Assembly: GCA_022703505.1 (NCBI GenBank)
Contig: JAKLDN010000001.1
Coordinates: 62,001-126,000, forward strand
Direction of reading: 5' to 3'
DNA from: Spirochaetota bacterium
GTDB taxonomy: Bacteria; Spirochaetota; Spirochaetia; Treponematales; UBA12059
Length of the DNA stretch: 64,000 nt
In this document: piece after piece, positions 25,122 to 33,141 of the stretch
Layout of the letters: every line of letters begins with the position of its first letter
Position numbering within the stretch: the stretch's first letter is position 1
Made by a program: the position numbers and the translations under genes
Notes under the pieces: generated by a model
The model's database searches: none
The model's input: only the letters and a program-made list of their open reading frames with translations
What the model was told of the DNA's origin: nothing

Positions 25122-25933
25122 GCCCCGCCGACCTCGAGGCCTTCTGCCAGGGCACCCCGGACGAGATCGCCGCCCGCCCCGGATGGTCGGAGTTCCACGA
25201 GGCCTTCCTGGCCGCCCTGGAGTCCGGGGAGGTGCGCGCCGCGTTCCGGGGCCCCGACGGAACCTGGACCGCCGTGACCTGGGTCAAGCGGGGCATCCTG
25301 GCGGGCTTCAAGGCCGCCCCGGTGATCTCCTTCCCGGCCTGGCCCGGGGGAGCCCGGGACAAGGCCTCCTACCCGCCCCGGGAGATCTCCGAGGCCGACG
25401 GGGTGCGCATGGTCCCCGGGGGCTCCTCGGTCCGTCGGGGAGCGCGCCTGGGCCGGGGGGTCGTGGTCATGCCCCCGGCCTTCGTCAACGTGGGAGCCTG
25501 GATCGGGGACGGGACCATGGTGGACTCCCACGCCCTGGTGGGGTCCTGCGCCCAGATCGGGGAACGGGTCCACCTCTCCGCGGGGGCCCAAATCGGCGGG
25601 GTCCTGGAGCCCGCGGGGGCCCGGCCCGTGGTGGTGGAGGACGGGGCCTTCGTGGGAGCCCTGGCGGCCCTCCTGGAGGGGGTCCTGGTCCGGGAACGGG
25701 CGGTCATCGCCCCGGGGACGATCCTGTCCGCGGGGGTGCCCATCCACGACCTGGTGAACGGCCGGGTCCTGCGTGGAGAGGTTCCTCCGGGGGCCGTGGT
25801 CGTGCCGGGCTCCCGGCCCGCCCCGGGGGACTACGCGGCCCGCTCGGGGATCCTCCTGGCCGCCCCCTGCATCGTGAAGTACAGGGACGCCAAGACCGAC
25901 GCCTCCCTGGCCCTGGAGGAGGCCCTCCGGTGA
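25118..25933 (+). CDS. dapD: Tetrahydrodipicolinate N-succinyltransferase
   Basis: A 271-residue protein from the GTG at 25118, normal for DapD (about 274). It has a helical N-terminal domain, then left-handed beta-helix hexapeptide repeats. NVGAWIGDGTMVDSHALVGS near residue 125 and GAQIGGVLEPAGARPVVVED near residue 160 are DapD hallmarks, and the C-terminal YRDAKTDAS is also characteristic. It transfers succinyl from succinyl-CoA, so the organism uses the succinylase branch of the DAP pathway; dapE must lie elsewhere. Overlaps neighbours on both sides by four bases. Confidence 0.92.
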   Translation: MSPADLEAFCQGTPDEIAARPGWSEFHEAFLAALESGEVRAAFRGPDGTWTAVTWVKRGILAGFKAAPVISFPAWPGGARDKASYPPREISEADGVRMVPGGSSVRRGARLGRGVVVMPPAFVNVGAWIGDGTMVDSHALVGSCAQIGERVHLSAGAQIGGVLEPAGARPVVVEDGAFVGALAALLEGVLVRERAVIAPGTILSAGVPIHDLVNGRVLRGEVPPGAVVVPGSRPAPGDYAARSGILLAAPCIVKYRDAKTDASLALEEALR

Positions 25934-27060
25934 GACCCGCCGCCCGCATGGAGGGCCTGGGTCTCTCCGTGATCCGGGCCCTGAACGAGGGGGCGCCCGC
26001 CGGCTGCGTTTCCCTGGGCCTGGGGGAACCCTCCTGGGAACTTCCCCGGGAAGCCCGGGAGGCCCTGGCCGCGTGGGCGAGTTCGGAGGGCTCCTGCCCC
26101 TACGGTCCCAACGCGGGCACCCCGGAGCTTCGGGCCGTCTTCAGGGATTTCCTGGGCGCCACGGATGCCGAGTTCCTCGTGTCCGCGGGGAGCCAGGGTG
26201 CCCTATTTTCCCTTGTCCACGCCTGGGCGGGCCCGGGGGACCAGGTCCTCCTTCCGGACCCGGGCTTCCTGGCCTACCCGACCCTGGCCCGGCTGGCCGG
26301 GGCCGAGCCGGTCCCCTACCCCCTGGCCCCGGACTTCTCCCTGGATCCGGGGCTCTTCCGGGCCGTTTTGGACTCCGCGCCCCGGACGCGGCTGGCGATC
26401 GTGAACCACCCCGCCAATCCGACCGGCGCCGGGGCTTCCCGGGGGGCCCTGGACGAGGTCTACGCGGCCTGCCGGGCCCGCGGGGTGGTCCTGGTCTCCG
26501 ACGAGGTCTACCGGGAGCTCTACCTTGACGAGCGCCCCGCGGGACTCGCGGACACGGGGATCCGCCCCGGGGCCGTCGTCCTGGGCTCCCTGAGCAAGGC
26601 CTTTGCCGCCCCGGGGCTCCGACTAGGCTGGGCGCACGGGGATCCGGAGGTCCTGGCCCCCGCCCGGCTCGTGCACAACGCCATGGTCTCCTGCCTGTCC
26701 CGGCCCGCCCAGGCGGCCGCCGCGGCCCTCATCGCCTCCGCGGGATCGGTGTTCCCCCGGGCCCGGTCCGAACTGGCCGTCCGCCGGGAAACTTTACGCT
26801 CCGCGGCCCGGGAACACCTGGGCTGGGATCCCCCGGCCCCCGCGGGAGGCTTCTACGCCTGGCTTGCCCTGCCTCCCGCGGGCCGGGCGGACCCCCTGTC
26901 CTTCTGCCTTGCGGTCCGGGATCGGGGCGGGGTGATCGTCGTGCCCGGCTCGGCCTTCGGGACTCGGGGCGCGTCCTACGCGCGGGTATCCTGGGCGGGA
27001 TCTCCCGTCGATATCACGGAAGGCGTCCGCCGCCTCTCCGCCTTCTGGAGGGACCAGTGA
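25930..27060 (+). CDS. Class I/II aminotransferase, probable succinyl-DAP aminotransferase (DapC role)
   Basis: A 376-residue PLP enzyme from the GTG at 25930. Fold-type I features: YGPNAGTPELRAVF near residue 50, HPANPTGAG near residue 160 (Asn/Pro binding), VLVSDEVYRELY with the PLP-Asp near residue 188, and SLSKAFAAPGLRLGWAHG with the Schiff-base Lys near residue 220; ARVSWAG near the C-terminus carries the carboxylate-binding Arg. Its place between dapD and the decarboxylase, under the lysine riboswitch, points to the N-succinyl-2-amino-6-ketopimelate step. By sequence alone it could be any aspartate-family aminotransferase. Confidence 0.8.
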   Translation: MRPAARMEGLGLSVIRALNEGAPAGCVSLGLGEPSWELPREAREALAAWASSEGSCPYGPNAGTPELRAVFRDFLGATDAEFLVSAGSQGALFSLVHAWAGPGDQVLLPDPGFLAYPTLARLAGAEPVPYPLAPDFSLDPGLFRAVLDSAPRTRLAIVNHPANPTGAGASRGALDEVYAACRARGVVLVSDEVYRELYLDERPAGLADTGIRPGAVVLGSLSKAFAAPGLRLGWAHGDPEVLAPARLVHNAMVSCLSRPAQAAAAALIASAGSVFPRARSELAVRRETLRSAAREHLGWDPPAPAGGFYAWLALPPAGRADPLSFCLAVRDRGGVIVVPGSAFGTRGASYARVSWAGSPVDITEGVRRLSAFWRDQ

Positions 27061-28280
27061 GCTTCTTCGCCGTATCCGACCAAACCCTCGCGGACCTGGC
27101 GGCCCGGGCCCCGGGGCCCTTCTTCGCGTATTCCCGTTCCGCCGCCCGGGAACGCTGGGACCGCCTGGCCGCCGTCCTGCCGCCCCGGGTCCGCCTGGCC
27201 TACGCGGTCAAGGCCAACCCGAATCCCGGCCTGCTCGCGACCTTCGCCCGGAAGGGTGCCGCCTTCGACTGCGCCTCCGGGGGGGAGCTCGACCGGGCCG
27301 CCCGGGCCCTGGCCAAGGCCCGCCCCCTCGCCGGAACCCGCACCACCGCGGCCGGTAGGGGCGGCCCGGGGCCCGGCAACCTCCTGTTCTACGGCGGCCC
27401 GGGCAAGCGGGCCGAGGAGATCCGCCGGGCCCTGCGCCTGGGGGCCCGGATCCACGCGGAGAGCGTGGAGGACCTGGCCCTGGTGGACCGGTTCTCCCGG
27501 AAACCCGCGGCGGTCAACCTCCGCGTCCACCCCGCCTCGGGTATCGAGGAGGGTTCCCGGATCATCGGGGGGACCGGCCCCTCCGCCTTCGGGGTGGACG
27601 AGGAAAACCTGGCCCGGGTCCTGCACGTCGCCAAACGCTTCACCCGGGTCCGGATCGAGGGCATCCACGTCTTCGCCGCCAGCAACGAGAGGGATGCGGA
27701 CAAACTGGCCCGAACCTACGACACCGTCCTGGGGCTTTCACGGAAGGCGGCGGAAGCCTTCGGCCTTGACCTGCGCCAGATCGACCTGGGCGGGGGCCTC
27801 GGGCTCGCCTATAGCCCCGGGGAGGAGGAGCTGGATGTCGAGGCCCTGGGCCGTTCCCTCGGGAGCCTCCTGGAACGGCACGACTGGTTCCGGGGCGAAC
27901 TGGTCCTGGAGCCCGGACGCTGGCTGGCCGGACCCTGCGGGGTCTACGCGGCGCGGGTGGTCCGGGTCAAGGAAAGCCGGGGGGTCCGCTTCGTGATCCT
28001 GGAAGGGGGGATCAACCACCTCCTCCGGCCCCTCCTGACCGGCCAGCCCTTCCCGGTCCGGGCCTTCCGGGCGGACGGATCCTCCATCGAGGAAGAGGCC
28101 GGACCGGCCGTCCTGACCGGCCCCCTGTGCACCTCCCTGGACCGCCTGGGGGACGTCCTTCTACCCGGCCTGGACTCGGGGGATTTCGTGGCCTTCGGGC
28201 GTACCGGGGCCTACGGCTTCACCGAGGCCATGAGCCGCTTCCTCTGCCACCCCCTGCCGCGCGAATACTGGATCCCGTGA
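27057..28280 (+). CDS. Diaminopimelate decarboxylase-family enzyme, PvsE/BtrK-like subtype
   Basis: A 407-residue fold-type III PLP decarboxylase; GTG start overlaps the aminotransferase stop. The Schiff-base Lys is in AYAVKANPNP near residue 47, the glycine-rich phosphate loop is DLGGGLGLAY near residue 243, and the active-site Cys/Asp are in GPLCTSLDRLGD near residue 356. Instead of the GIHxHIGS motif of standard LysA it has GIHVFAASNERD near residue 203, and the end GAYGFTEAMSRFLCHPLP resembles the PvsE/BtrK group. Operon context argues for meso-DAP decarboxylation to lysine. Its last 62 bases overlap the convergent ABC ATPase gene. Confidence 0.75.
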   Translation: MSFFAVSDQTLADLAARAPGPFFAYSRSAARERWDRLAAVLPPRVRLAYAVKANPNPGLLATFARKGAAFDCASGGELDRAARALAKARPLAGTRTTAAGRGGPGPGNLLFYGGPGKRAEEIRRALRLGARIHAESVEDLALVDRFSRKPAAVNLRVHPASGIEEGSRIIGGTGPSAFGVDEENLARVLHVAKRFTRVRIEGIHVFAASNERDADKLARTYDTVLGLSRKAAEAFGLDLRQIDLGGGLGLAYSPGEEELDVEALGRSLGSLLERHDWFRGELVLEPGRWLAGPCGVYAARVVRVKESRGVRFVILEGGINHLLRPLLTGQPFPVRAFRADGSSIEEEAGPAVLTGPLCTSLDRLGDVLLPGLDSGDFVAFGRTGAYGFTEAMSRFLCHPLPREYWIP

Positions 28281-29028
28281 CGAAGGGCGAGGGCGCCCCG
28301 GAGACCCCGAAGGGCACGGCGAAAGTCCGCGACAGGAGTTCGGGGGTCAGGATCTCCGCGGACGGGCCGGAAGCCAAGAGCCGTCCCTCCCGGATCAAGA
28401 CTACGGAATCCGAGGCATAGGCGGCCAGGGCCGCGTCGTGGGTGGAGAAGACCACCGTGCGGCCCTCCCGGGCCAGGGAGGCCAGGGCGTCCGCCACCCG
28501 CAGGGCGTTGGCGGGGTCCAGGGCCGCGGTGGGCTCGTCCAGGAGGACCAGGGGAGCCTCCTGGACCAGGCACCGGGCCAGGCGGACGAGCTGGAGCTCC
28601 CCCCCGGACAGGGCCGTGACGTGCCGGCGGGCGAAGTCCCCGATCCCCAGGGCGTCCAGGGCCGCCCGGGCCCGCTCCTCGTCCCCCTCGTCCGGCTCGG
28701 CCAGGGGGGCCAGATGGGGAGCCCGGCCCATCAGGACGAACTCCAGGACCTCGTAGGTGAAGGAGACCCGCTCTATCTGGGAGAGGTGGGCCGCCTTCCG
28801 GGCCCGCTCCCCCGGGGACCAGGCGGAGACCGGCCGGCCGGCCAGTAGGACCTCCCCCGCCCGGGGGCGCATCCAGCCCAGGGCCGCCAGCAGGAGGGTC
28901 GATTTTCCGGAGCCGTTCGGCCCGAGCAGGGCCCGTACGCTCCCCTCGGGCACCGAAAGGGAAAACCCGGCCACCGCGTCCCGGTCCCCCTCGGGGTAGC
29001 GCAGGCAAACCTGCCGGTATTCCAGCAT
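28219..29028 (-). CDS. FecCD-type ABC importer ATPase
   Basis: A 269-residue ATPase of the FecE/FhuC/BtuD class. Walker A is GPNGSGKST near residue 37, the Q-loop is LSQIERVSF, the signature is ALSGGELQLVRLARCL near residue 140, Walker B is LVLLDEPTAALDP, and the switch His is in VVFSTHDAAL. The Q in ELQ where most have EQQ is a minor variation. The start codon shares one base with the permease stop. The C-terminal Gly/Arg-rich tail runs into the end of the lysine-operon decarboxylase gene on the other strand, a 62-base tail-to-tail overlap. Confidence 0.87.
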   Translation of the reverse strand: MLEYRQVCLRYPEGDRDAVAGFSLSVPEGSVRALLGPNGSGKSTLLLAALGWMRPRAGEVLLAGRPVSAWSPGERARKAAHLSQIERVSFTYEVLEFVLMGRAPHLAPLAEPDEGDEERARAALDALGIGDFARRHVTALSGGELQLVRLARCLVQEAPLVLLDEPTAALDPANALRVADALASLAREGRTVVFSTHDAALAAYASDSVVLIREGRLLASGPSAEILTPELLSRTFAVPFGVSGAPSPFVTGSSIRAAGGGRGSGSWPR

Positions 29029-30044
29029 CAGCGGACCACCGTCACGACCCGGCCCAGGAGGAGGGCCGTGAAGCCCGCGGTGCCCAGGAAGGCGGTCGTT
29101 ACCCCCAGGGGCAGCTCCCCGGGGAGGAGGGACCGGGACAGGGCGTCGCAGGCCATGAGGAAGGCGGCCCCCAGGGCGATGGAGGCGGGCATGGATCTCC
29201 GCCCGTCCGCACCGACCAGGAGGCGGGCCGCGTGGGGCACGATGAGCCCGGCCCAGGAGACGATCCCGCTGACCGCCGTCATGGACGCCACCCCGGCCAC
29301 GGCGGCGGCCAGGACCAGGGCGCGCTCCCGGCCCGGGCGGGCGCCCAGGGAAAAGGAGGCGGAGTCCTCCAGGGACAGGATGGACAGCCTCCACCCCGCC
29401 GCCCGGAGCGCCGCCAGGGAGGCCAGGGCGATCGGCGCGACCACGGCCAGCCTCTTCCACCCGATCCCCGAGAGCCCCCCCAGGGTCCAGTAGGCGATGT
29501 CCGGAAGCTCCCGCAGGGGATCCGCGGCGTACTTGACCCAGGCCAGGGCGGAGGAGAAGAAGGCGGACACCGCGATGCCCGCCAGGACCAGCCTCAGGAC
29601 CCAGCCCCCGAAGCGGAACCGCCGCGCCAGGGCCGCGGAGGCTCCCAGGCCCGCCAGCGCGAAGACGAAGGCGGAGCCCGAGACGGCCAGGTCGTGCCGG
29701 AAGCCCAGAACCAAGGCCAGGGCCGCACCGAAGGCCGCGCCCTGGGAGACCCCCAGGAAGCCCGGTTCCACCAGGGGATTGGAAAAGACCATCTGGAAGG
29801 CGTTGCCCGAGGCGGCCAGGACCGCGCCCAGGAGGGCGGCCGCCAGGACCCGAGGTAGGCGGACGCTTAGCAGGATGGTCCGGGCCAGGTCGTCGGAGGC
29901 CAGCAAGCGGAGGTCCAGGAAGCCCGGGTTCGGATAGCGACCGGCCAGGAGGGCCAGGGCGAAGAGGAGGAAGGCTGCGGCCCACAGACCCGCCGCCCGG
30001 ACCCTCCCGGCCGGCCGCGGGGCGTCGGCGCTACCGGATGCCAT
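29028..30044 (-). CDS. FecCD-family ABC importer permease
   Basis: A 338-residue membrane protein with about nine to ten helices. Family landmarks are RLPRVLAAALLGAVLAASGN near residue 63, NPLVEPGFLGVSQGAAFGAA near residue 90, and the coupling-helix region SFSLGARPGRERAL near residue 228; GLIVPHAARLLVGADGRRSM near residue 265 is the typical FecCD end motif. Substrates of the family are siderophores, haem, cobalamin and, in the MolBCA branch, molybdate or tungstate. It overlaps the binding-protein gene by 14 bases. Confidence 0.88.
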   Translation of the reverse strand: MASGSADAPRPAGRVRAAGLWAAAFLLFALALLAGRYPNPGFLDLRLLASDDLARTILLSVRLPRVLAAALLGAVLAASGNAFQMVFSNPLVEPGFLGVSQGAAFGAALALVLGFRHDLAVSGSAFVFALAGLGASAALARRFRFGGWVLRLVLAGIAVSAFFSSALAWVKYAADPLRELPDIAYWTLGGLSGIGWKRLAVVAPIALASLAALRAAGWRLSILSLEDSASFSLGARPGRERALVLAAAVAGVASMTAVSGIVSWAGLIVPHAARLLVGADGRRSMPASIALGAAFLMACDALSRSLLPGELPLGVTTAFLGTAGFTALLLGRVVTVVR

Positions 30045-31044
30045 GATCCCCGGTCAGCCGGGGCCGGACCGCCCGGTCGAAGGCCGCGTCGTCGAAGCCG
30101 TAGAGGACCCTGTAGAAGCGTCGCGCCTCGGCCTCCAGGGAGAGGGTGCCCGAGCGGTCCGGGTGGAGAGTCTTGACCGTCCAGAGGAGGCCCAGGGCCC
30201 AGCGCGTATCGGGCTGGTCCCAGCTGAAGAAGTCCTGGGGGAAGCCCCGGATCATCCCGGACTTTCCCGCGGCCAGGAGCGAAAAGCGGGGGTCCGCCCG
30301 CATCCGGGCCACGGCCTCGTCCACCCCCCGGCGATAATCGATGACCAGGAGGACGTCCGGGTTCCACGCCGCGACCTGCTCCAGGCCCACCCGGGCCCAG
30401 CCCTCCCCGGGGTTGGCCCCGATCCAGACCGGTACGCCTCCGGCCATCTCCACGATCCGGGTCTGCATCCAGGACGCGGGGGGAACCTCCCAGGCATCCC
30501 CGACGGCCTGGACCACCAGGACCCGGGGTTTCCGGGATGCCCCCGCCGAGATTCGGGCCGCCGTCTCCACGACCCCTTTATAGTAGGCGACCAGTTCCGC
30601 GGCCCGGGACGGCTCCCCCAGGATCCGGCCCAGGCCTTCAAGGTCCCGGTAATAGTCTTCCGGGGTTTCCAGGTCCAGGTAGTGGACCCGGATACCCAAG
30701 GATTCCAGGGCGCCGCCCACTCCCCTCTTCAGGGCACTTTTAAAAATCGCCAGGTCCGGACGGTAGGCGGCATAGACCTCCGCGGCGGCATTCCGGTCCA
30801 GGACCGGCTTCGACGGGTAGGAGGGATCCAGCTCCTGGAGGAAGGTTCCCAGGCCCTGGTCCCCGCCCCCCACGGTGATGACCCGGGACCGGGCCGAGGG
30901 GAAGGCATACACCGCGTCCGCCACCAGGACCGCGGCCCGGCCGCCCATGATGATGCGGGCCGGCGGGACCTGGGAATGGGCCGAGGCCGCGACGATCAGG
31001 ACCAGAGCGGCAACCGGGACGGAACGCGAGCGGGACAGGTTCAT
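30031..31044 (-). CDS. TroA-like helical-backbone substrate-binding protein of the FecCD-type importer
   Basis: A 337-residue exported protein with a Sec signal MNLSRSRSVPVAALVL... cut near SAHSQ and no lipobox. The class III (BtuF/FecB) fold is supported by WNPDVLLVIDYRRGVDEAVA near residue 235 and RWALGLLWTVKTLHPD near residue 290, a helix-rich end typical of this group. There are no obvious TonB or siderophore genes nearby. Adjacent to a MobA/MocA-like gene, so molybdate or tungstate is one possibility, but iron chelates or cobalamin are not excluded. It overlaps the permease gene, giving a three-gene operon. Confidence 0.78.
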   Translation of the reverse strand: MNLSRSRSVPVAALVLIVAASAHSQVPPARIIMGGRAAVLVADAVYAFPSARSRVITVGGGDQGLGTFLQELDPSYPSKPVLDRNAAAEVYAAYRPDLAIFKSALKRGVGGALESLGIRVHYLDLETPEDYYRDLEGLGRILGEPSRAAELVAYYKGVVETAARISAGASRKPRVLVVQAVGDAWEVPPASWMQTRIVEMAGGVPVWIGANPGEGWARVGLEQVAAWNPDVLLVIDYRRGVDEAVARMRADPRFSLLAAGKSGMIRGFPQDFFSWDQPDTRWALGLLWTVKTLHPDRSGTLSLEAEARRFYRVLYGFDDAAFDRAVRPRLTGDHGIR

Positions 31045-31050
31045 GGCACC

Positions 31051-31078
31051 CCCTATTCACATCGTGAATATATGGGGC
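31051..31078. promoter_or_regulatory. Palindrome upstream of the FecCD-type importer genes
   Basis: TATTCAC (31054-31060), three-base centre, GTGAATA (31064-31070), flanked by CCCC and GGGG that extend the symmetry. It lies directly before the binding-protein start at 31044 on the minus strand, the right place for an operator overlapping the translation start region. The regulator is not identifiable from the site. Confidence 0.5.
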
Positions 31079-31111
31079 ATGAATATCCCTGTCAAGGATA
31101 GGAGGCGGGCT

Positions 31112-31714
31112 TCACGAGCTTCGGGACACGAGCCTCAGGGCGCCCTCGTACTCCGACCGGGTATCCAGGTCCGTGCGTATTCCCGGATCCCCGACTTCCA
31201 CGTACACCGGGCCTCGGGCTTCCAGGAAGTCCTTGAACCGGGCGTCCCGGGGAAGGCGCAGGGCCTCCCGGATCAGGGAAGAGGGGATCAGGACCGGGTG
31301 GCCAGGCTCCCCCCGGAAGGCCGGAAAGACCGGACTCTCCGGAAGCCCGGCTGCCGCCCGGACTTCGGCTTCCCGGGCCAGGAGCCGGAAGGCCCGGGCC
31401 GGGACGAAGGGCATGTCGGCGGGGAGGACGAAGAAGAAGGGGGAAGAGACCCGGGCCATGCCCGCCTGGAGGGAGCCCATCATCCCTTCCTCCCAGGCGG
31501 GATTCAGGACGATCTCGACCCGGTCCCCCCGGCTTCCCAGGGCTCCCGGGACCGAGTCCGCGGCCCGGCCGGCCACCACGATCACGCGGCAGCCCGCCTC
31601 CAGGGCCCGGGCGGCGGCCGCGGACAGCAGGGTCCCGTCCCGGAACGCGAGGCCCGGCTTCCAGGCCCCCATGCGGCTGGAAGCCCCCGCGGCAGGGATG
31701 ATGCAGTCGAACAT
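31112..31714 (-). CDS. MobA/MocA-like nucleotidyltransferase (molybdenum cofactor type)
   Basis: A 200-residue product from the ATG at 31714 with GAGGGCG upstream; the frame is open further but only this start gives the conserved N-terminus. The nucleotide-binding loop IIPAAGASSRMG is at residues 5-16, and the metal-binding FFVLPADMPFVP is near residue 93; GEPGHPVLIP near residue 132 is characteristic of the CTP:molybdopterin cytidylyltransferase (MocA) group. It sits seven bases after argH and before the FecCD-type importer. A molybdopterin role fits the Moco-domain lipoprotein at 17.6 kb, but other sugar- or cofactor-nucleotidyl transfers are possible. Confidence 0.75.
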   Translation of the reverse strand: MFDCIIPAAGASSRMGAWKPGLAFRDGTLLSAAAARALEAGCRVIVVAGRAADSVPGALGSRGDRVEIVLNPAWEEGMMGSLQAGMARVSSPFFFVLPADMPFVPARAFRLLAREAEVRAAAGLPESPVFPAFRGEPGHPVLIPSSLIREALRLPRDARFKDFLEARGPVYVEVGDPGIRTDLDTRSEYEGALRLVSRSS

Positions 31715-31721
31715 GGCGCCC

Positions 31722-33116
31722 TCACCACCCGGCCGCGAAGGCTCGCAGGCGGGCGATCTCGTCCCGGGTCCGCTCGGGGGCGGGGCCTCCGGTCCCGTTC
31801 CGGCGGGCGACGCAGGCGTCCAGGTCCAGGTAGGCCGCCAGTTCCTCCGCACGGATCCCCGCCCGGGCGAAGAGGGGGGAGATCCCCGCCAGGTCGGAGT
31901 TGGAAAGGTCCGCGGGCCGTAGCCCCAGGGAGAGGCAGGTGAGGACGGCCTGCTTGGCCGCCCCGTAGGCGGACCGGAAGGGTATGCCCTTCAGCACCAG
32001 GAGTTCCGCTATGTCCGTGGCTTCCAGGAAGCCGGTTTCGGCGGCCCGGCGCATCCGCTCCAGGTTCGGCTCCAGGGACTTCACCAGGATCGCGAAGGAC
32101 TCCAGACACCCGTCCACGGTGTCCACCACGTCGAAGAGGGCCTCCTTGTCCTCCTGGAGGTCCCGGCCGTAGGCCAGGGGCAGACCCTTCTGGAGGACGA
32201 GCAGGCTCACCAAGCCCCCGAAGACCCTCCCCGCCTTGCCCCGGATCACCTCGGCGGTGTCGGGGTTCCGCTTCTGGGGCATGATGCTGGAGCCCGTGGA
32301 GCAGGCCGGCCCCACTTTCACGAAGCCAAACTCCTCGGACGACCAGAGGACCACCTCCTCGCAAAACCGGGAGAGGTGCATGAGCAAGGTGGAGGCCGCG
32401 GCCGCGTACTCGACGCAGGCGTCCCGGTCCGCGGTGGCGTCCATGGCGTTCCGGGAAGGCCGGCAAAAGCCCAGGTCCTTCGCCGTGGCCTCCCGGTCCA
32501 GGGGCAGGCCCGAGCCGGCCAGGGCCCCGGAGCCCAGGGGGCACTCGTCCGCCCGGGCAAGCCCGTCCGCGAAGCGGCCCGCGTCCCGCTCAAGGGCGGC
32601 GCACCAGGCCAGGAGGTGGAAGGCGAAGGTCACAGGCTGGGCCCGCTGGAGGTGGGTGTAGCCGGGCATGAGGGTGGCCGTATGCCCCTCGGCCAGGTCC
32701 AGGATCGCCGAGATCGCCGACAGGCTCCCGGACCGGGCCCGGGCAAAGGCCTTCTTGAGGAAGAGACGCAGGTCCACGGCCACCTGGTCGTTCCGGCTGC
32801 GCCCCGCGTGCACGGCCCTGCCTGCGTCCCCCAGGCGGCGGGTCAGCTCGCCCTCCACGAAGGAGTGGACGTCCTCGGCCTTGGGATCCGGGACCAGGGA
32901 GCCCGAGGCCGCCTCGGACCGGAGGGCCTCCAGCTCGGACACCAGGGCCTCGGCGGAAGCCGCGGGAAGGATGCCCTGCTTGCCCAGCATACGGGCGTGG
33001 GCGATCGAGCCCTCCAGGTCTTCGGCCAAAAGGCGGCCGTCCACGGCCACGGAGGACAGGAACGCGTCCACCCTCGGGTCCAGGCCCGACGATCCGACTT
33101 CCCAGAGCTTGGCCAT
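31722..33116 (-). CDS. argH: Argininosuccinate lyase
   Basis: A 464-residue member of the fumarase/aspartase superfamily, normal length. The signature loop GSSIMPQKRNPD, with the catalytic Ser, is near residue 279. VHAGRSRNDQVAVDLRL near residue 105 and MPGYTHLQRAQPV near residue 154 are the other two conserved blocks that bind argininosuccinate. It cleaves argininosuccinate to arginine and fumarate. It starts with ATG behind AAAAGGAG, 25 bases after argG on the same strand, so the two last steps of arginine synthesis are co-transcribed. Confidence 0.95.
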   Translation of the reverse strand: MAKLWEVGSSGLDPRVDAFLSSVAVDGRLLAEDLEGSIAHARMLGKQGILPAASAEALVSELEALRSEAASGSLVPDPKAEDVHSFVEGELTRRLGDAGRAVHAGRSRNDQVAVDLRLFLKKAFARARSGSLSAISAILDLAEGHTATLMPGYTHLQRAQPVTFAFHLLAWCAALERDAGRFADGLARADECPLGSGALAGSGLPLDREATAKDLGFCRPSRNAMDATADRDACVEYAAAASTLLMHLSRFCEEVVLWSSEEFGFVKVGPACSTGSSIMPQKRNPDTAEVIRGKAGRVFGGLVSLLVLQKGLPLAYGRDLQEDKEALFDVVDTVDGCLESFAILVKSLEPNLERMRRAAETGFLEATDIAELLVLKGIPFRSAYGAAKQAVLTCLSLGLRPADLSNSDLAGISPLFARAGIRAEELAAYLDLDACVARRNGTGGPAPERTRDEIARLRAFAAGW

Positions 33117-33141
33117 CGATGCTCCTTTTCCGGCCGGCGCC

